In this document: one piece after another, positions 33,066-42,004 of the stretch
Numbering within the stretch: position 1 is the stretch's first letter
Layout: each line of letters begins with the position of its first letter
From: Litorimonas sp947503715
Lineage (GTDB): Bacteria > Pseudomonadota > Alphaproteobacteria > Caulobacterales > Maricaulaceae
Assembly: GCF_050271975.1 (NCBI RefSeq)
Contig: NZ_CP189850.1
Location: 2,976,001 to 3,040,000, forward strand
Length of the DNA: 64,000 nt
Reading direction: 5' to 3'
The notes under the pieces: model-generated
What the model saw: only the letters and a program-made list of their open reading frames with translations
The model's database searches: none
Told to the model about the DNA's origin: nothing
Position numbers and translations under genes: made by a program

Positions 33066-33703
33066 TGCCCAAAACGCCCAAAACGAATGAGCCCGATCCG
33101 CGCTTTCCCAATCATGATCCCGACCTGCCGCGTTGCGGTTGGGTTCCGCCAAATGACGCGCTCTATTGTCATTATCACGATACGGAATGGGGGCGGCCTA
33201 TTCGCGATTCTAAGGCGCTATTTTCGAAACTCATTCAGGACGGACAGCAGGCGGGGTTGGCCTGGATTACCATCCTGCGCAAACGGGACGACCTGCTGAA
33301 AGCCTATGATGGGTTCGACCCCGATATTGTCGCCCATTACACAGATGCGGACCGCCTGCGCCTGCTGGACAATCCCGGCATTATCCGGTCCAAATTGAAA
33401 ATAAATGCAACGATCACCAACGCCCAGAAATATCTGGACATGCGCGACGCGGGCGAAGATTTTTCCGACTACCTCTGGAGCTTTGTCGGCAGCGCACCCG
33501 TACAAAACGCATGGGAGAATTTCAGTGACGCGCCTGTGAAAACAGCGGAGTCAGAAGCCCTATCCAAAGACCTCAAAAAACGCGGCTTCAAATTCGTCGG
33601 CCCGGTGATTTGCTACGCCTTCATGCAGGCCGTCGGGATGGTCAATGATCACGCAGTCGGGTGTCATGCTTATGGGGCATGTCGGGATAGGCGGGTTGTT
33701 TGA
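33065..33703 (+). CDS. tag: 3-methyladenine DNA glycosylase I
   Basis: Tag removes 3-methyladenine from alkylated DNA, the first step of base-excision repair. The 212-residue protein has the opening RCGWVPPNDALYCHYHDTEWG, with the zinc Cys24 and a His ligand, and the late NDHAVGCHAY, which completes the zinc site. The aromatic/acidic centre contains LFSKLIQDGQQAGLAWITIL. A charged N-terminal extension of 20 residues precedes the core. The ATG at 33065 overlaps the stop of the gene before it by one base. Confidence 0.95.
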   Translation: MPKTPKTNEPDPRFPNHDPDLPRCGWVPPNDALYCHYHDTEWGRPIRDSKALFSKLIQDGQQAGLAWITILRKRDDLLKAYDGFDPDIVAHYTDADRLRLLDNPGIIRSKLKINATITNAQKYLDMRDAGEDFSDYLWSFVGSAPVQNAWENFSDAPVKTAESEALSKDLKKRGFKFVGPVICYAFMQAVGMVNDHAVGCHAYGACRDRRVV

Positions 33704-33817
33704 GAGCTGTTGCAATCCGCGTTTAAGGCAAACTATGTCCTACAGTATAAGCTCTACGTAACGACTATTCCGATCTCAGTATGGCGCACCAATACGAAGT
33801 TGTTTATTCTTTACTTC

Positions 33818-33848
33818 CGTCATTACCGCCCTTGTGGCGGTAATGACG
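33818..33848. repeat. 13-bp perfect inverted repeat after tag
   Basis: CGTCATTACCGCC pairs perfectly with GGCGGTAATGACG around a CTTGT loop. There is no T-run on either strand. It lies 115 bases after tag and just before the structured region, and may end tag transcripts or be a mobile palindrome. Confidence 0.8.
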
Positions 33849-33889
33849 AATGAGAGAGATGGTTGGTTGACCAATCCCTATTTATAAAG

Positions 33890-34175
33890 AGAATGATCCC
33901 CACTTATCAGACCCGTGTCATATTCAAAATGTTCTTTCGGACATGGGACAGGCAAGAGATCGTTGGCTTTCTGGTCCGAAGGACGGTGTGCTTAGAAGCA
34001 TTCGGTAACGCGGATGTGGAGGAGCCCAGCCGCGAGCGCCTGACTCTCTGGAACGAGAGCAGTCAAGTAAGGCCGTCGTTGGAAAGACACCGCCGCGTTG
34101 GTTTGTGTATTTGTTTTCAACAATTACACGAAGCGCAAGGGTTATTGTTGCCTAGCAAACAGTAATAACCCGAGA
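33890..34175 (+). ncRNA. Candidate structured non-coding RNA of unknown class
   Basis: Within 290 bases without a supported gene at least six stems can be drawn: 33912-33919 with 33940-33947; 33974-33984 (GTCC-GAA-GGAC); 33984-33989 with 34087-34092, a long-range closing pair; 34041-34065; 34105-34129 (11 bp, one mismatch, TTC loop); and 34139-34171 (8 bp plus inner pairs). The strand is a guess, as stems are symmetric. It lacks the conserved marks of SRP RNA, tmRNA and RNase P RNA. A 100-codon frame crosses it but resembles no protein I know. Confidence 0.4.
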
Positions 34176-34506
34176 TTTGGAAGATGTAACGGTTTCGCCG
34201 ACTAAGTTGATTTTTCTATTAGAAAATTCAACGACCCAAACCTCACGTGCTTGGCCCCTGCGTAAAAACTTTTTTCTCTTGGTTCCCCATCGCGGGAGGC
34301 CACCACGCGGACGTCCCGCCTTTATAGGACAATCGCCTACCCCGCCGCACGCGCAGATCGTCGGTCGCCGCTTTCGCTTGGCCCGAACCTAACCATTCGG
34401 TCACAATTAATTCATGTTCAGATTCTGCGTGGCTCTCTTGTACGGGCGCGGCATGCGCCTAAATCTTGACGCAAGAGATCACGTCATCTGACGAAAGGAT
34501 AAATCC
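34176..34506. other. Intergenic stretch upstream of the Do protease
   Basis: No gene can be supported here. The stretch is AT-rich at first, then GC-rich with an imperfect hairpin near 34290-34320 (GCGGGA facing TCCCGC), and ends with AAAGGA seven bases before the protease ATG. It must hold the protease promoter, but I cannot pick out boxes with confidence. Confidence 0.5.
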
Positions 34507-35949
34507 ATGAAGAAAACATTTCTACTCAGCGCGGCCGCACTCGCGCTCATCGCCTCCCCCTTCGCCTTCCAGAATTCGGCCGATGCGCAGATCAGCACGC
34601 GCTCTGATGCCATGACGATTGACCCGCAACGCGGTGTCCTCACCATGGCCCCCCTGCTGGAGCGCGTCACGCCCGCCGTCGTGTCCATCAATACATTGGA
34701 TGAAGGCGACGCACCGGATGAGGACCGCGAATTGTCGCGCGAAGAACAATTGATGGAGCGGTTCTTCGGCGGTCGCCTGCCCAACACAAATCGCGGGCCG
34801 CGCGCCGGTTTGGGTTCAGGTGTCATTGTCGACGCGGATGAAGGTCTCATCATCACGAATAATCATGTGATTGAAGATGCCGATGAAATCACTGTGACAT
34901 TGGAAGACCGCCGCCGGATCGAAGCCACATTGGTCGGTACAGACCCGGATACGGATATTGCGCTATTGAAAATTGATGCGGATAATTTGCGCGAATTACG
35001 CTTGGCCCGGGCGGGCGAAGCCAAGGTCGGCGATTACGTCATTGCGGTGGGCAATCCGTTTGGTCTCTCCTCAACCGTGACGTCAGGGATCATCTCCGCA
35101 TTGGGCCGTGAACAGGGCGGCGGGTTGAACCGCAGCCGCTATGAAAACTACATTCAGACCGATGCCTCGATTAACCCGGGCAATTCGGGCGGAGCCCTCA
35201 TTAATTCCAAGGGTGAACTCATTGGTATAAATACGGCCATTGTCTCCCGTTCCGGCAGCAGTGCAGGAATCGGCTTTGCCGTTCCCATCCGCACGGTTGA
35301 AAATGTCGTCGAACAACTCCGTGAAAATGGTGAAGTCCGCCGCGGCCGCATTGGTGTGATCATTCAGGATGTTACGCCGGAGCTCCGCGCGGGACTGGGT
35401 CTCAAATCCTTGAACGGTGCGCTGGTCTCCGAAGTGGGTGAAGATACGCCCGCCGAAAAAGCCGGACTCGAGAGTGGCGATGTCGTCATTGCTTTTAATG
35501 GGGATGATGTGATTGATAGTTCTGATCTGCGCAACTTCGTTGGACTGGTCCAGCCCGGCACACGCGCCGACATAACTTATCTGCGGGACGGTAGTCGTCG
35601 TACCACCAAGATCACCGTCGAGGCGGCACCAGAAGATGAGACGCCAACACGACGTGCCTCGAGCGAGCCAGAAGAAATGGAAATGATGGAAGCCTTTGAC
35701 GGGGCGGAAGTCTCCAATATTCCGGACGAGCTGGAACTGCGCGGCGGGGAAGACGGCGTCTATGTGGCCAATGTTGATCGCGGCTCCCGTGCTCAACGAG
35801 CCGGATTGGTGAAAGGTGACGTCATCCGCAAAGTCGGAAAAAATGACATTTCCGATCTGGATGATTTCGAAGACGCCGTGCGCGGGGACGGACCCTTCGC
35901 CCTGCAAATCGAGCGCCAAGGCCGGAACCTGTTCTTGGCAGTTAAATAA
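34507..35949 (+). CDS. degP: Periplasmic Do family serine endopeptidase (DegP/MucD-like)
   Basis: A 480-residue DegP/HtrA-type protease and chaperone that clears misfolded envelope proteins. A signal peptide ends near residue 27 (NSADA-Q). The catalytic triad is His120 (IITNNHVIED), Asp150 (TDIALLKID) and Ser227 (NPGNSGGALI). Two PDZ domains follow at about 270-370 and 390-480, joined by an acidic linker (EPEEMEMMEAFDGAEVS). AAAGGA lies seven bases before the ATG. It is monocistronic with a terminator shared with metH. Confidence 0.94.
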   Translation: MKKTFLLSAAALALIASPFAFQNSADAQISTRSDAMTIDPQRGVLTMAPLLERVTPAVVSINTLDEGDAPDEDRELSREEQLMERFFGGRLPNTNRGPRAGLGSGVIVDADEGLIITNNHVIEDADEITVTLEDRRRIEATLVGTDPDTDIALLKIDADNLRELRLARAGEAKVGDYVIAVGNPFGLSSTVTSGIISALGREQGGGLNRSRYENYIQTDASINPGNSGGALINSKGELIGINTAIVSRSGSSAGIGFAVPIRTVENVVEQLRENGEVRRGRIGVIIQDVTPELRAGLGLKSLNGALVSEVGEDTPAEKAGLESGDVVIAFNGDDVIDSSDLRNFVGLVQPGTRADITYLRDGSRRTTKITVEAAPEDETPTRRASSEPEEMEMMEAFDGAEVSNIPDELELRGGEDGVYVANVDRGSRAQRAGLVKGDVIRKVGKNDISDLDDFEDAVRGDGPFALQIERQGRNLFLAVK

Positions 35950-35953
35950 ATAA

Positions 35954-35979
35954 AAGGCCCGCTTGAAAGAGCGGGCCTT
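35954..35979. terminator. Bidirectional terminator between the Do protease and metH
   Basis: AAGGCCCGCT-TGAAAG-AGCGGGCCTT is a perfect 10-bp stem. On the plus strand CTTCTTCATT follows; on the minus strand a TTTTATTTATTT-type stretch follows, so it serves best as the end of metH. Confidence 0.88.
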
Positions 35980-35995
35980 CTTCATTCCGGCCTAA

Positions 35996-38629
35996 TTAAT
36001 AATTCAAAATCGGCGCGAGCCAGCGTTCAACATCTCCGACGCTCATATCTTTGCGGCGGGCATAATCTTCGACCTGATCTTTCTCGATCTTACCGACACC
36101 GAAATAGACCGAGTCGGGATGAGAGAAATAAATGCCGGAAACAGAACTGGCCGGATGCATGGCAAAGCTCTGCGTTAATTCAATATCCGTCTCGGCCGTC
36201 GCGTCGAGGATGCGGAAGAGCGTCGCCTTCTCCGTATGATCGGGTTGGGCGGGATAGCCGGGCGCGGGGCGGATGCCCGCATATTTCTCGGCAATTAGCT
36301 CATCGCCGGAAGATGTCTCATCCGGTGCATAGCCCCAGAACTCGCGGCGAACGCGCTGGTGCAAATGTTCCGCAAAGGCTTCGGCTAAACGATCACAAAG
36401 TGCTTTGAAAAGAATGGAATTATAATCATCGCCAGCGGCCTCATATTCAGCGGATTTCGTGGATTCACCTAATCCTGCCGTGACCGCGAAGCCGCCAATA
36501 TAATCATCAGACGGCGCGCAGAAATCGGAGATACAATAATTCGCCTTCGCCGCCGTGCCCTTGGAAATTTGCTGACGCAGACCGTGGAAATTCGCGAGCG
36601 TTTCAGCGCGGGTTTCATCCGTAAAGACCTTCACATCATCGCCGTCCCGTTCGGCCGGCCAGAAGCCAAATACGGCGTTTGCGCTCACCCATTTCTCGGC
36701 GATCATTTGGTCGAGCATGGCATTGGCATCGGCGAACAAGTCCCGCGCCGCTTCGCCGTAACGTTCATTCTCGAGGATTGCGGGATAGCGACCCTTTAAT
36801 TCCCACGTCGCGAAGAAAGGGGTCCAGTCGATGAAATCGCGAAGGTTCTCCAGCGGATAATTCGTGAGCGTTTTCGTGCCGAAAAAGGTCGGCTTGGGCG
36901 GCGTGTAATTGGCCCAATCGGTGGTCCACGGATTATCGCGCGCTTCCTTTAGCGTCAGGCGGGCTTTCGCCGATTGGCCGCGCTGATGCGCGTCGCGGGC
37001 TTTCTGATATTCGCTGCGCAAATCCGTCGCGTAATCGGCACTATTCTCGCCCAGCAATTGTCCGACCACACCAACAGCGCGAGAGGCGTCCGTGACATAA
37101 ACCGTGGGTCCGGCTTCATAGGCCGGTTCAATTTTCACCGCCGTATGCGTCTTGGATGTCGTCGCGCCGCCGATAAGAAGCGGCATGGTGAAACCCTGTC
37201 GCTGCATTTCCTGCCCGACATAGACCATCTCATCCAGGGACGGCGTAATCAGGCCTGACAAGCCAATCATATCAACATCATGTTCGCGCGCCGCATCCAA
37301 AATCTTATCGCACGGCACCATGACGCCAAGGTCGACGACATCATAGCCGTTACACTGTAAAACGACGCCGACAATATTCTTGCCAATATCATGCACGTCG
37401 CCCTTCACCGTCGCCATCAACACCTTGCCATTCGAGCTTCCCGCCGTTCCAAGCTCCTCTTTCTCGGCCTCCATAAAGGGCATCAAATGGGCAACTGAGG
37501 CTTTCATCACGCGAGCGGATTTCACGACTTGGGGGAGAAACATCTTGCCGGACCCGAACAGATCGCCAACGACATTCATCCCGTCCATGAGTGGGCCTTC
37601 AATCACGTGCAGCGGACGATCAGCGGCTTGGCGCGCTTCTTCGGTATCTTCAACAATGTGATCCGTAATCCCGCGCACCAAAGCATGTTCAAGACGTTTC
37701 GCAACGGGCAGTTTCCGCCATTCGTCATTCTTGACTTGCGCCTTCGCCTTGCCGTCACCGCGATATTTCTCGGCAATATCCAGCAGGCGGTCCGTCGCAT
37801 CATCCCGACGGTTCAGAATGACATCTTCAACCCGCTCGCGCAGCTCATCCGGTATATCATCATAGATCGTCAACTGCCCCGCATTGACGATCGCCATGTC
37901 TAGTCCCGCCGGAATGGCGTGATAGAGAAAGACCGAATGCATAGCTTCGCGCACGGGATTATTCCCGCGAAAGGCGAAGCTGACATTGGACAGACCGCCG
38001 GAAATCCGCGCGTGGGGCAGGTTCGCCTTGATGCGCTTGCAGGCGTCGAAAAAGGCGACGGCATAATCATTATGTTCCTCAATCCCCGTCGCGACGGCGA
38101 AAATATTCGGATCGAAAATGATATCTTCCGGCGGGAAGTTAATCTCATTCACGAGCAGATTATAGGCCCGTTCGCAGATCTCAAATTTATGATCGGCGGT
38201 CTCCGCCTGCCCTTCTTCGTCAAAGGCCATGACGACAGCTGCCGCGCCGAGATCGCGGACTTTGCGGGCATGGGCGAGGAACTCCGCCTCGCCTTCCTTC
38301 ATCGAAATCGAATTAACGACCGCCTTGCCCTGAACGCATTTCAATCCGGCTTCGAGCACTTCCCATTTGGAACTGTCGATCATAACGGGCACGCGCGTGA
38401 TATCCGGCTCGCCCGCCATGAGTTGCAGAAACCGCGTCATCGCCGCGACGCCGTCAATCAAGCCGTCATCCATATTGACGTCAATAATCTGAGCGCCGGA
38501 CTCAACCTGCTGCCGTGCGACGGACAACGCTTTCTCATAATCGTTATTAACGATCAGCTTCTTGAACCGCGCGGACCCCGCGACGTTCGTCCGCTCGCCG
38601 ACATTGATGAATTGTGTGGCTGAGGTCAT
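35996..38629 (-). CDS. metH: Methionine synthase, C-terminal part (folate, B12 and activation domains)
   Basis: The 877-residue protein carries the later domains of cobalamin-dependent methionine synthase, which moves a methyl group from methyl-tetrahydrofolate to homocysteine. The folate (pterin-binding) domain starts at FINVGERTNVAGS; the cap helices contain FGSGKMFLPQVVKSARVMK; the B12 domain has GDVHDIGKNIVG with the cobalt-ligating His; the activation domain binds S-adenosylmethionine and ends PASSVSGIYFSHPDSVYFGV. The homocysteine domain is encoded separately upstream; the two genes overlap by 4 bases (ATGA). Confidence 0.97.
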   Translation of the reverse strand: MTSATQFINVGERTNVAGSARFKKLIVNNDYEKALSVARQQVESGAQIIDVNMDDGLIDGVAAMTRFLQLMAGEPDITRVPVMIDSSKWEVLEAGLKCVQGKAVVNSISMKEGEAEFLAHARKVRDLGAAAVVMAFDEEGQAETADHKFEICERAYNLLVNEINFPPEDIIFDPNIFAVATGIEEHNDYAVAFFDACKRIKANLPHARISGGLSNVSFAFRGNNPVREAMHSVFLYHAIPAGLDMAIVNAGQLTIYDDIPDELRERVEDVILNRRDDATDRLLDIAEKYRGDGKAKAQVKNDEWRKLPVAKRLEHALVRGITDHIVEDTEEARQAADRPLHVIEGPLMDGMNVVGDLFGSGKMFLPQVVKSARVMKASVAHLMPFMEAEKEELGTAGSSNGKVLMATVKGDVHDIGKNIVGVVLQCNGYDVVDLGVMVPCDKILDAAREHDVDMIGLSGLITPSLDEMVYVGQEMQRQGFTMPLLIGGATTSKTHTAVKIEPAYEAGPTVYVTDASRAVGVVGQLLGENSADYATDLRSEYQKARDAHQRGQSAKARLTLKEARDNPWTTDWANYTPPKPTFFGTKTLTNYPLENLRDFIDWTPFFATWELKGRYPAILENERYGEAARDLFADANAMLDQMIAEKWVSANAVFGFWPAERDGDDVKVFTDETRAETLANFHGLRQQISKGTAAKANYCISDFCAPSDDYIGGFAVTAGLGESTKSAEYEAAGDDYNSILFKALCDRLAEAFAEHLHQRVRREFWGYAPDETSSGDELIAEKYAGIRPAPGYPAQPDHTEKATLFRILDATAETDIELTQSFAMHPASSVSGIYFSHPDSVYFGVGKIEKDQVEDYARRKDMSVGDVERWLAPILNY

Positions 38630-39678
38630 ATAGCAATCGCAAAAGGTTCGAGACCGGAGAGGCGCAAGGTTGGATTTGGCGCGACGGGGACACGCGGGGC
38701 CTGACCTTTGGTCGCTTCAAATATCGCATTGATATGATCGGGCGACGTCCCGCAGCAGCCCCCGAGAATATTGACGAATCCCCCCTCAATCCACGGCGTG
38801 ATTTGGCGCTGCATATCAGCAGGCGTTTCGTCATATTCCCCGAACGCATTGGGCAATCCCGCATTCGGGAAAGCCAGCACTCGCGTTTCAGCGACGCGGC
38901 TGATCGCTTCGATATGGGGCCGCATTTCATCCGCACCGAGTGCGCAGTTCAGACCGACCGCCCAGGGTTTGGCATGGGCGATGGAGATGTAGAATGCTTC
39001 TGCCGTTTGCCCCGACAGTGTCCGCCCAGAACGGTCCGTAATCGTACCGGAAATCAGGATCGGCCTCTCATATCCAACCGTCGCGAAAACCTCACGACAG
39101 GCGGCAATGGCCGCTTTGCAATTCAGCGTATCGAACACCGTCTCAATCAGGATCGCATCGACAATATCGATTTGCGCCGTAATCTGACCGATATAACTGT
39201 CCTTCACCTCATCAAAGGTCACATCGCGATAGCCGGGATCTTCTACTTTTGGCGAAATGGAGAGCGTCTTATTCATCGGCCCGACAGAGCCGAGAACAGC
39301 GCGGGGCTTATCAGGTGTCTTGGCCGTCCACGCATCAGCAGCGGCGCGGGCAAGTTTAGCCGAGGCGCGCGCGATTTCCGGCGCGAGGTCGGACATGTCG
39401 TAATCGGCCTGACTGATCGTCGTGGCATTGAAACTGTTCGTCTCAATCAGGTCTGCGCCCGCCGCCAGAAACGCGTCATGAACTTGAAGCACGGCTTCGG
39501 GCTTGGTCAGGACGAGGAGGTCATTGTTGCCCTTGAGCGGGCTGGGCCAATCCTTGAAACGCTCGCCGCGAAAATCGTCCTCTTCCAGTTGCTGACGCTG
39601 CAACATCGTTCCCATTGCCCCATCCAGCATGAGGATGCGGGATTGCGAAGCGGCTTCGATTTTCGACCAGATTGACAT
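38626..39678 (-). CDS. metH: Methionine synthase, homocysteine S-methyltransferase subunit
   Basis: The 350-residue homocysteine-binding module of MetH as a separate gene. It opens near LMLDGAMGTMLQRQ, has the zinc motif NILGGCCGTSPDHINAI near residue 310, with a further cysteine around GLNCALG, together giving the three ligands that activate homocysteine. Some alphaproteobacteria such as Caulobacter split MetH the same way. It should bind the second part non-covalently. It is divergent from the riboswitch-btuB unit, with 115 bases between its start and the riboswitch. Confidence 0.95.
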   Translation of the reverse strand: MSIWSKIEAASQSRILMLDGAMGTMLQRQQLEEDDFRGERFKDWPSPLKGNNDLLVLTKPEAVLQVHDAFLAAGADLIETNSFNATTISQADYDMSDLAPEIARASAKLARAAADAWTAKTPDKPRAVLGSVGPMNKTLSISPKVEDPGYRDVTFDEVKDSYIGQITAQIDIVDAILIETVFDTLNCKAAIAACREVFATVGYERPILISGTITDRSGRTLSGQTAEAFYISIAHAKPWAVGLNCALGADEMRPHIEAISRVAETRVLAFPNAGLPNAFGEYDETPADMQRQITPWIEGGFVNILGGCCGTSPDHINAIFEATKGQAPRVPVAPNPTLRLSGLEPFAIAI

Positions 39679-39794
39679 GAAACTTCCTTATTCCTGCGCG
39701 ACCTATCAGAGCAACGCCATAGTGTATATAAAGAAATCTTTATGTGACTGAAAAGACGCACTTGCACAGACGTAATTTCCCGTTATGAGCCTGC

Positions 39795-39980
39795 CTTGTC
39801 GGTCACTCTGTAACGGAGTGCGAACATGGGAATGGAGTGCCACCTGCATGAAAATGCAAAGTGAAGTCTCCAACGGCTCCCGCCGCTGTAAGGCCTGAGG
39901 GTCGCGACAGATGTCACTGAGGTAACTTGGGAAGACGTCGCGAACCGCTTGAGGGCCGAGTCAGAAGACCTGCCGACAAC
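39795..39980 (+). promoter_or_regulatory. Cobalamin riboswitch
   Basis: TGTCGG (39797-39802) and CCGACA (39973-39978) close the P1 stem. Between them lie the conserved parts: GGGAA, AGTGCCACCTGCATG, CGGCTCCCGCCGCTGTAA (B12-box type), TCACTG, TTGGGAAGACG and the 3' signature GAGTCAGAAGACCTGCC. It is 110 bases upstream of the btuB start on the same strand. By family rule, cobalamin binding would lower btuB expression. The remaining 39981-40089 segment holds small stems and GGAG before the start. Confidence 0.93.
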
Positions 39981-40089
39981 GTCGCCAGCGCGCGCGGGCG
40001 GGATGTACCGATGCGCATGGAGAGAAAACTCCTAGACGACACAACAATGTCTATCCGGTCCGTTGGATCGGAACAGTTTGGAGTGCGTG

Positions 40090-42003
40090 ATGAAAAGATT
40101 ATTATTAAGTGCGGCTGTGGTCGCAATAGCGGGTCCGGCTTGGAGCAACCAGTTTGATTTCTCCGAAGACCCAGAAGTTTGTGGCGAAATCGAACCGCCA
40201 TGTGTTATTCGTCTCCCGGCAAAGATAGACGACGACGTCATCATTGTACGCTCTCCAGTAGATGCCATTAGGAAGCATGAACTAACTAGCCCTGTTTCTT
40301 TCTTAACTGAATCAGACATCCAAAACCGCAACCAAGCCGTCATCGCGGACCTCCTCCGCACGGTTCCCGGCCTCGCGGTCAGCCAGAACGGCGGCGCAGG
40401 GTCTCTCACCCAAATTCGCTTGCGCGGATCAGAAGCCAATCATGTCCTTGTCATTATTGATGGCGTGGAAGTCGCGAATCCATCCGACGGCGCGTTTGAT
40501 TTTGGCGGGCTTCGCAATGAGGATATTGTCAAAATCGAAGTCCTGCGCGGAGAACAATCCGCGCTTTACGGCTCTGACGCTGTGGGCGGTGTCATCAATG
40601 TCATCACCCGCGCGGGCAGCACATCCGAGGGCTGGCGTGCCAGCGTGGAGGGCGGCAGTCGCGGGACCTATGAAGGTCAGCTCAGCGCGGTCGTCCCGCT
40701 CGGCGACGCGGCGCTGACCGTGAACGGCAATCTCTTCTCAACAGAAGGATTCGATATTTCCGGCCTCGGCGGCGAAGACGATAGCTCAAGTTCTCAAGCT
40801 CTGAATATCGGGCTGAACAATGTCGACATTGCCGGTATTGATTTCAGCGCAAAATTCGGGACATCCCTGCGTGAAACAGACTTTGACAGCGACTCCAATT
40901 TCGATGGTCGCCTAAACAATACGAGTGATGAAACCGAGGTCGAAACGACCACAGCCCGGATTGATGCCCGTTTCAACCTCGCAGGCTTTCAACACAAAAT
41001 CGCGGCTCATATGGTCGAAACGGATACTGACACAGTTGGTGGTTTCAGTTCCCGCTCCATTGGGTCCCGCCACGTCGCGAACTGGGCCGCCAAACGGGAT
41101 TTCTCTGACGCGCACAGCCTCACCGTCCTCGGCGAGGCCGAGCATGAACAATATGAAATCCGCCCGAATTTTACGGAACCCGGCGCGGAACCGGATAATT
41201 GGACCTATGCCATCGCGGGCGATTACCGTTATACGGGTGATGCGCTCACCCTCACCGCCTCCGCCCGTCATGACATCAATGATTTATTCGAGGATGCGAC
41301 GACAGTCCGCATCGGGGCAGGCTACGCGTTTGACTGGGATGGCCGCCTTCGCGCCTCCGCCGGTACCGGGGTCAAAAACCCGACCTTGATCGAATTATTC
41401 GGTTTCTTCCCGGCGTCCCGTTTTACGGGGAATGAGGATTTGCAGCCTGAAACTTCACGCGGTGTGTCCGTCGGCTATGATCAAACACTCGGCAATTTCG
41501 AATTCAGCGTGGATTATTTCTATTCAGAATTGGAAGACGAAATCACAACGCTGTTCAATCCCGATTTCACGACCAGCGTTATCAATCTGGACACGGATAG
41601 CACGCGATCCGGCGTCGAACTCTCGGCTAAATGGACGCCTGTGGACTCGGTTCGCATTTACGGGTCCGCCGCCTTCCTCGACTCAGAGCAAGACGACATA
41701 GAGGAAGTCCGCCGCCCCGATTTTCTCGCCAGCGCGACAGCGAGTTGGGACGCGACAGACGCGCTCACCCTCACCCTCAACGCCGATCATAATGGTGAGC
41801 AGTTGGATACGGATTTTGCGACTTTCTCGAACGTAGAACTGGACAGTTTCACATTGGTTGGAGCGAATGCCAGATATGCGTTGAGCGATATCGCCGCCAT
41901 TACGTTGCGTGGATCAAACCTGCTGGATGAGGATTATCAGGAAGTCGTCGGTTTTGCCTCTGCGGCCCGCGCCGTCTTTGCCGGACTGGAACTCGACTTT
42001 TAG
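40090..42003 (+). CDS. btuB: TonB-dependent cobalamin receptor (BtuB-like)
   Basis: An outer-membrane TonB-dependent receptor of 637 residues. A signal peptide (MKRLLLSAAVVAIAGPAWS) is followed by a TonB-box-like DDVIIVRSP and the plug domain (LRTVPGLAVSQNGGAGSLTQ, VLRGEQSALYGSDAVGGVIN). The beta-barrel ends in phenylalanine (GLELDF) as the family requires. The start at 40090, not 40063, is set by GGAG six bases upstream and by the signal peptide. The riboswitch directly upstream makes cobalamin or a related corrinoid the likely substrate. Confidence 0.93.
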   Translation: MKRLLLSAAVVAIAGPAWSNQFDFSEDPEVCGEIEPPCVIRLPAKIDDDVIIVRSPVDAIRKHELTSPVSFLTESDIQNRNQAVIADLLRTVPGLAVSQNGGAGSLTQIRLRGSEANHVLVIIDGVEVANPSDGAFDFGGLRNEDIVKIEVLRGEQSALYGSDAVGGVINVITRAGSTSEGWRASVEGGSRGTYEGQLSAVVPLGDAALTVNGNLFSTEGFDISGLGGEDDSSSSQALNIGLNNVDIAGIDFSAKFGTSLRETDFDSDSNFDGRLNNTSDETEVETTTARIDARFNLAGFQHKIAAHMVETDTDTVGGFSSRSIGSRHVANWAAKRDFSDAHSLTVLGEAEHEQYEIRPNFTEPGAEPDNWTYAIAGDYRYTGDALTLTASARHDINDLFEDATTVRIGAGYAFDWDGRLRASAGTGVKNPTLIELFGFFPASRFTGNEDLQPETSRGVSVGYDQTLGNFEFSVDYFYSELEDEITTLFNPDFTTSVINLDTDSTRSGVELSAKWTPVDSVRIYGSAAFLDSEQDDIEEVRRPDFLASATASWDATDALTLTLNADHNGEQLDTDFATFSNVELDSFTLVGANARYALSDIAAITLRGSNLLDEDYQEVVGFASAARAVFAGLELDF

Positions 42004-42004
42004 C

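Noticed and set aside
33863..34165. A 100-codon plus-strand frame in the tag to Do-protease gap
   Set aside because: Its translation matches nothing I know and has no ribosome-binding site; the stretch is packed with RNA stems, so an RNA gene is the better idea, though a small protein is not excluded.
33890..34175. Assignment of the structured region as SRP RNA, tmRNA or RNase P RNA
   Set aside because: The conserved apical GGAAG/GCAGCC type loop of SRP RNA, a tag frame with tRNA-like end, and the RNase P core sequences are all missing.
34177..34392. A 71-codon frame upstream of the Do protease
   Set aside because: Arg/Pro-rich composition typical of random GC-rich sequence, no start signal.
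39679..39795. SAM or SAH riboswitch in the metH leader
   Set aside because: The 115-base region is AT-rich without the conserved cores of SAM-I, SAM-II or SAH motifs.
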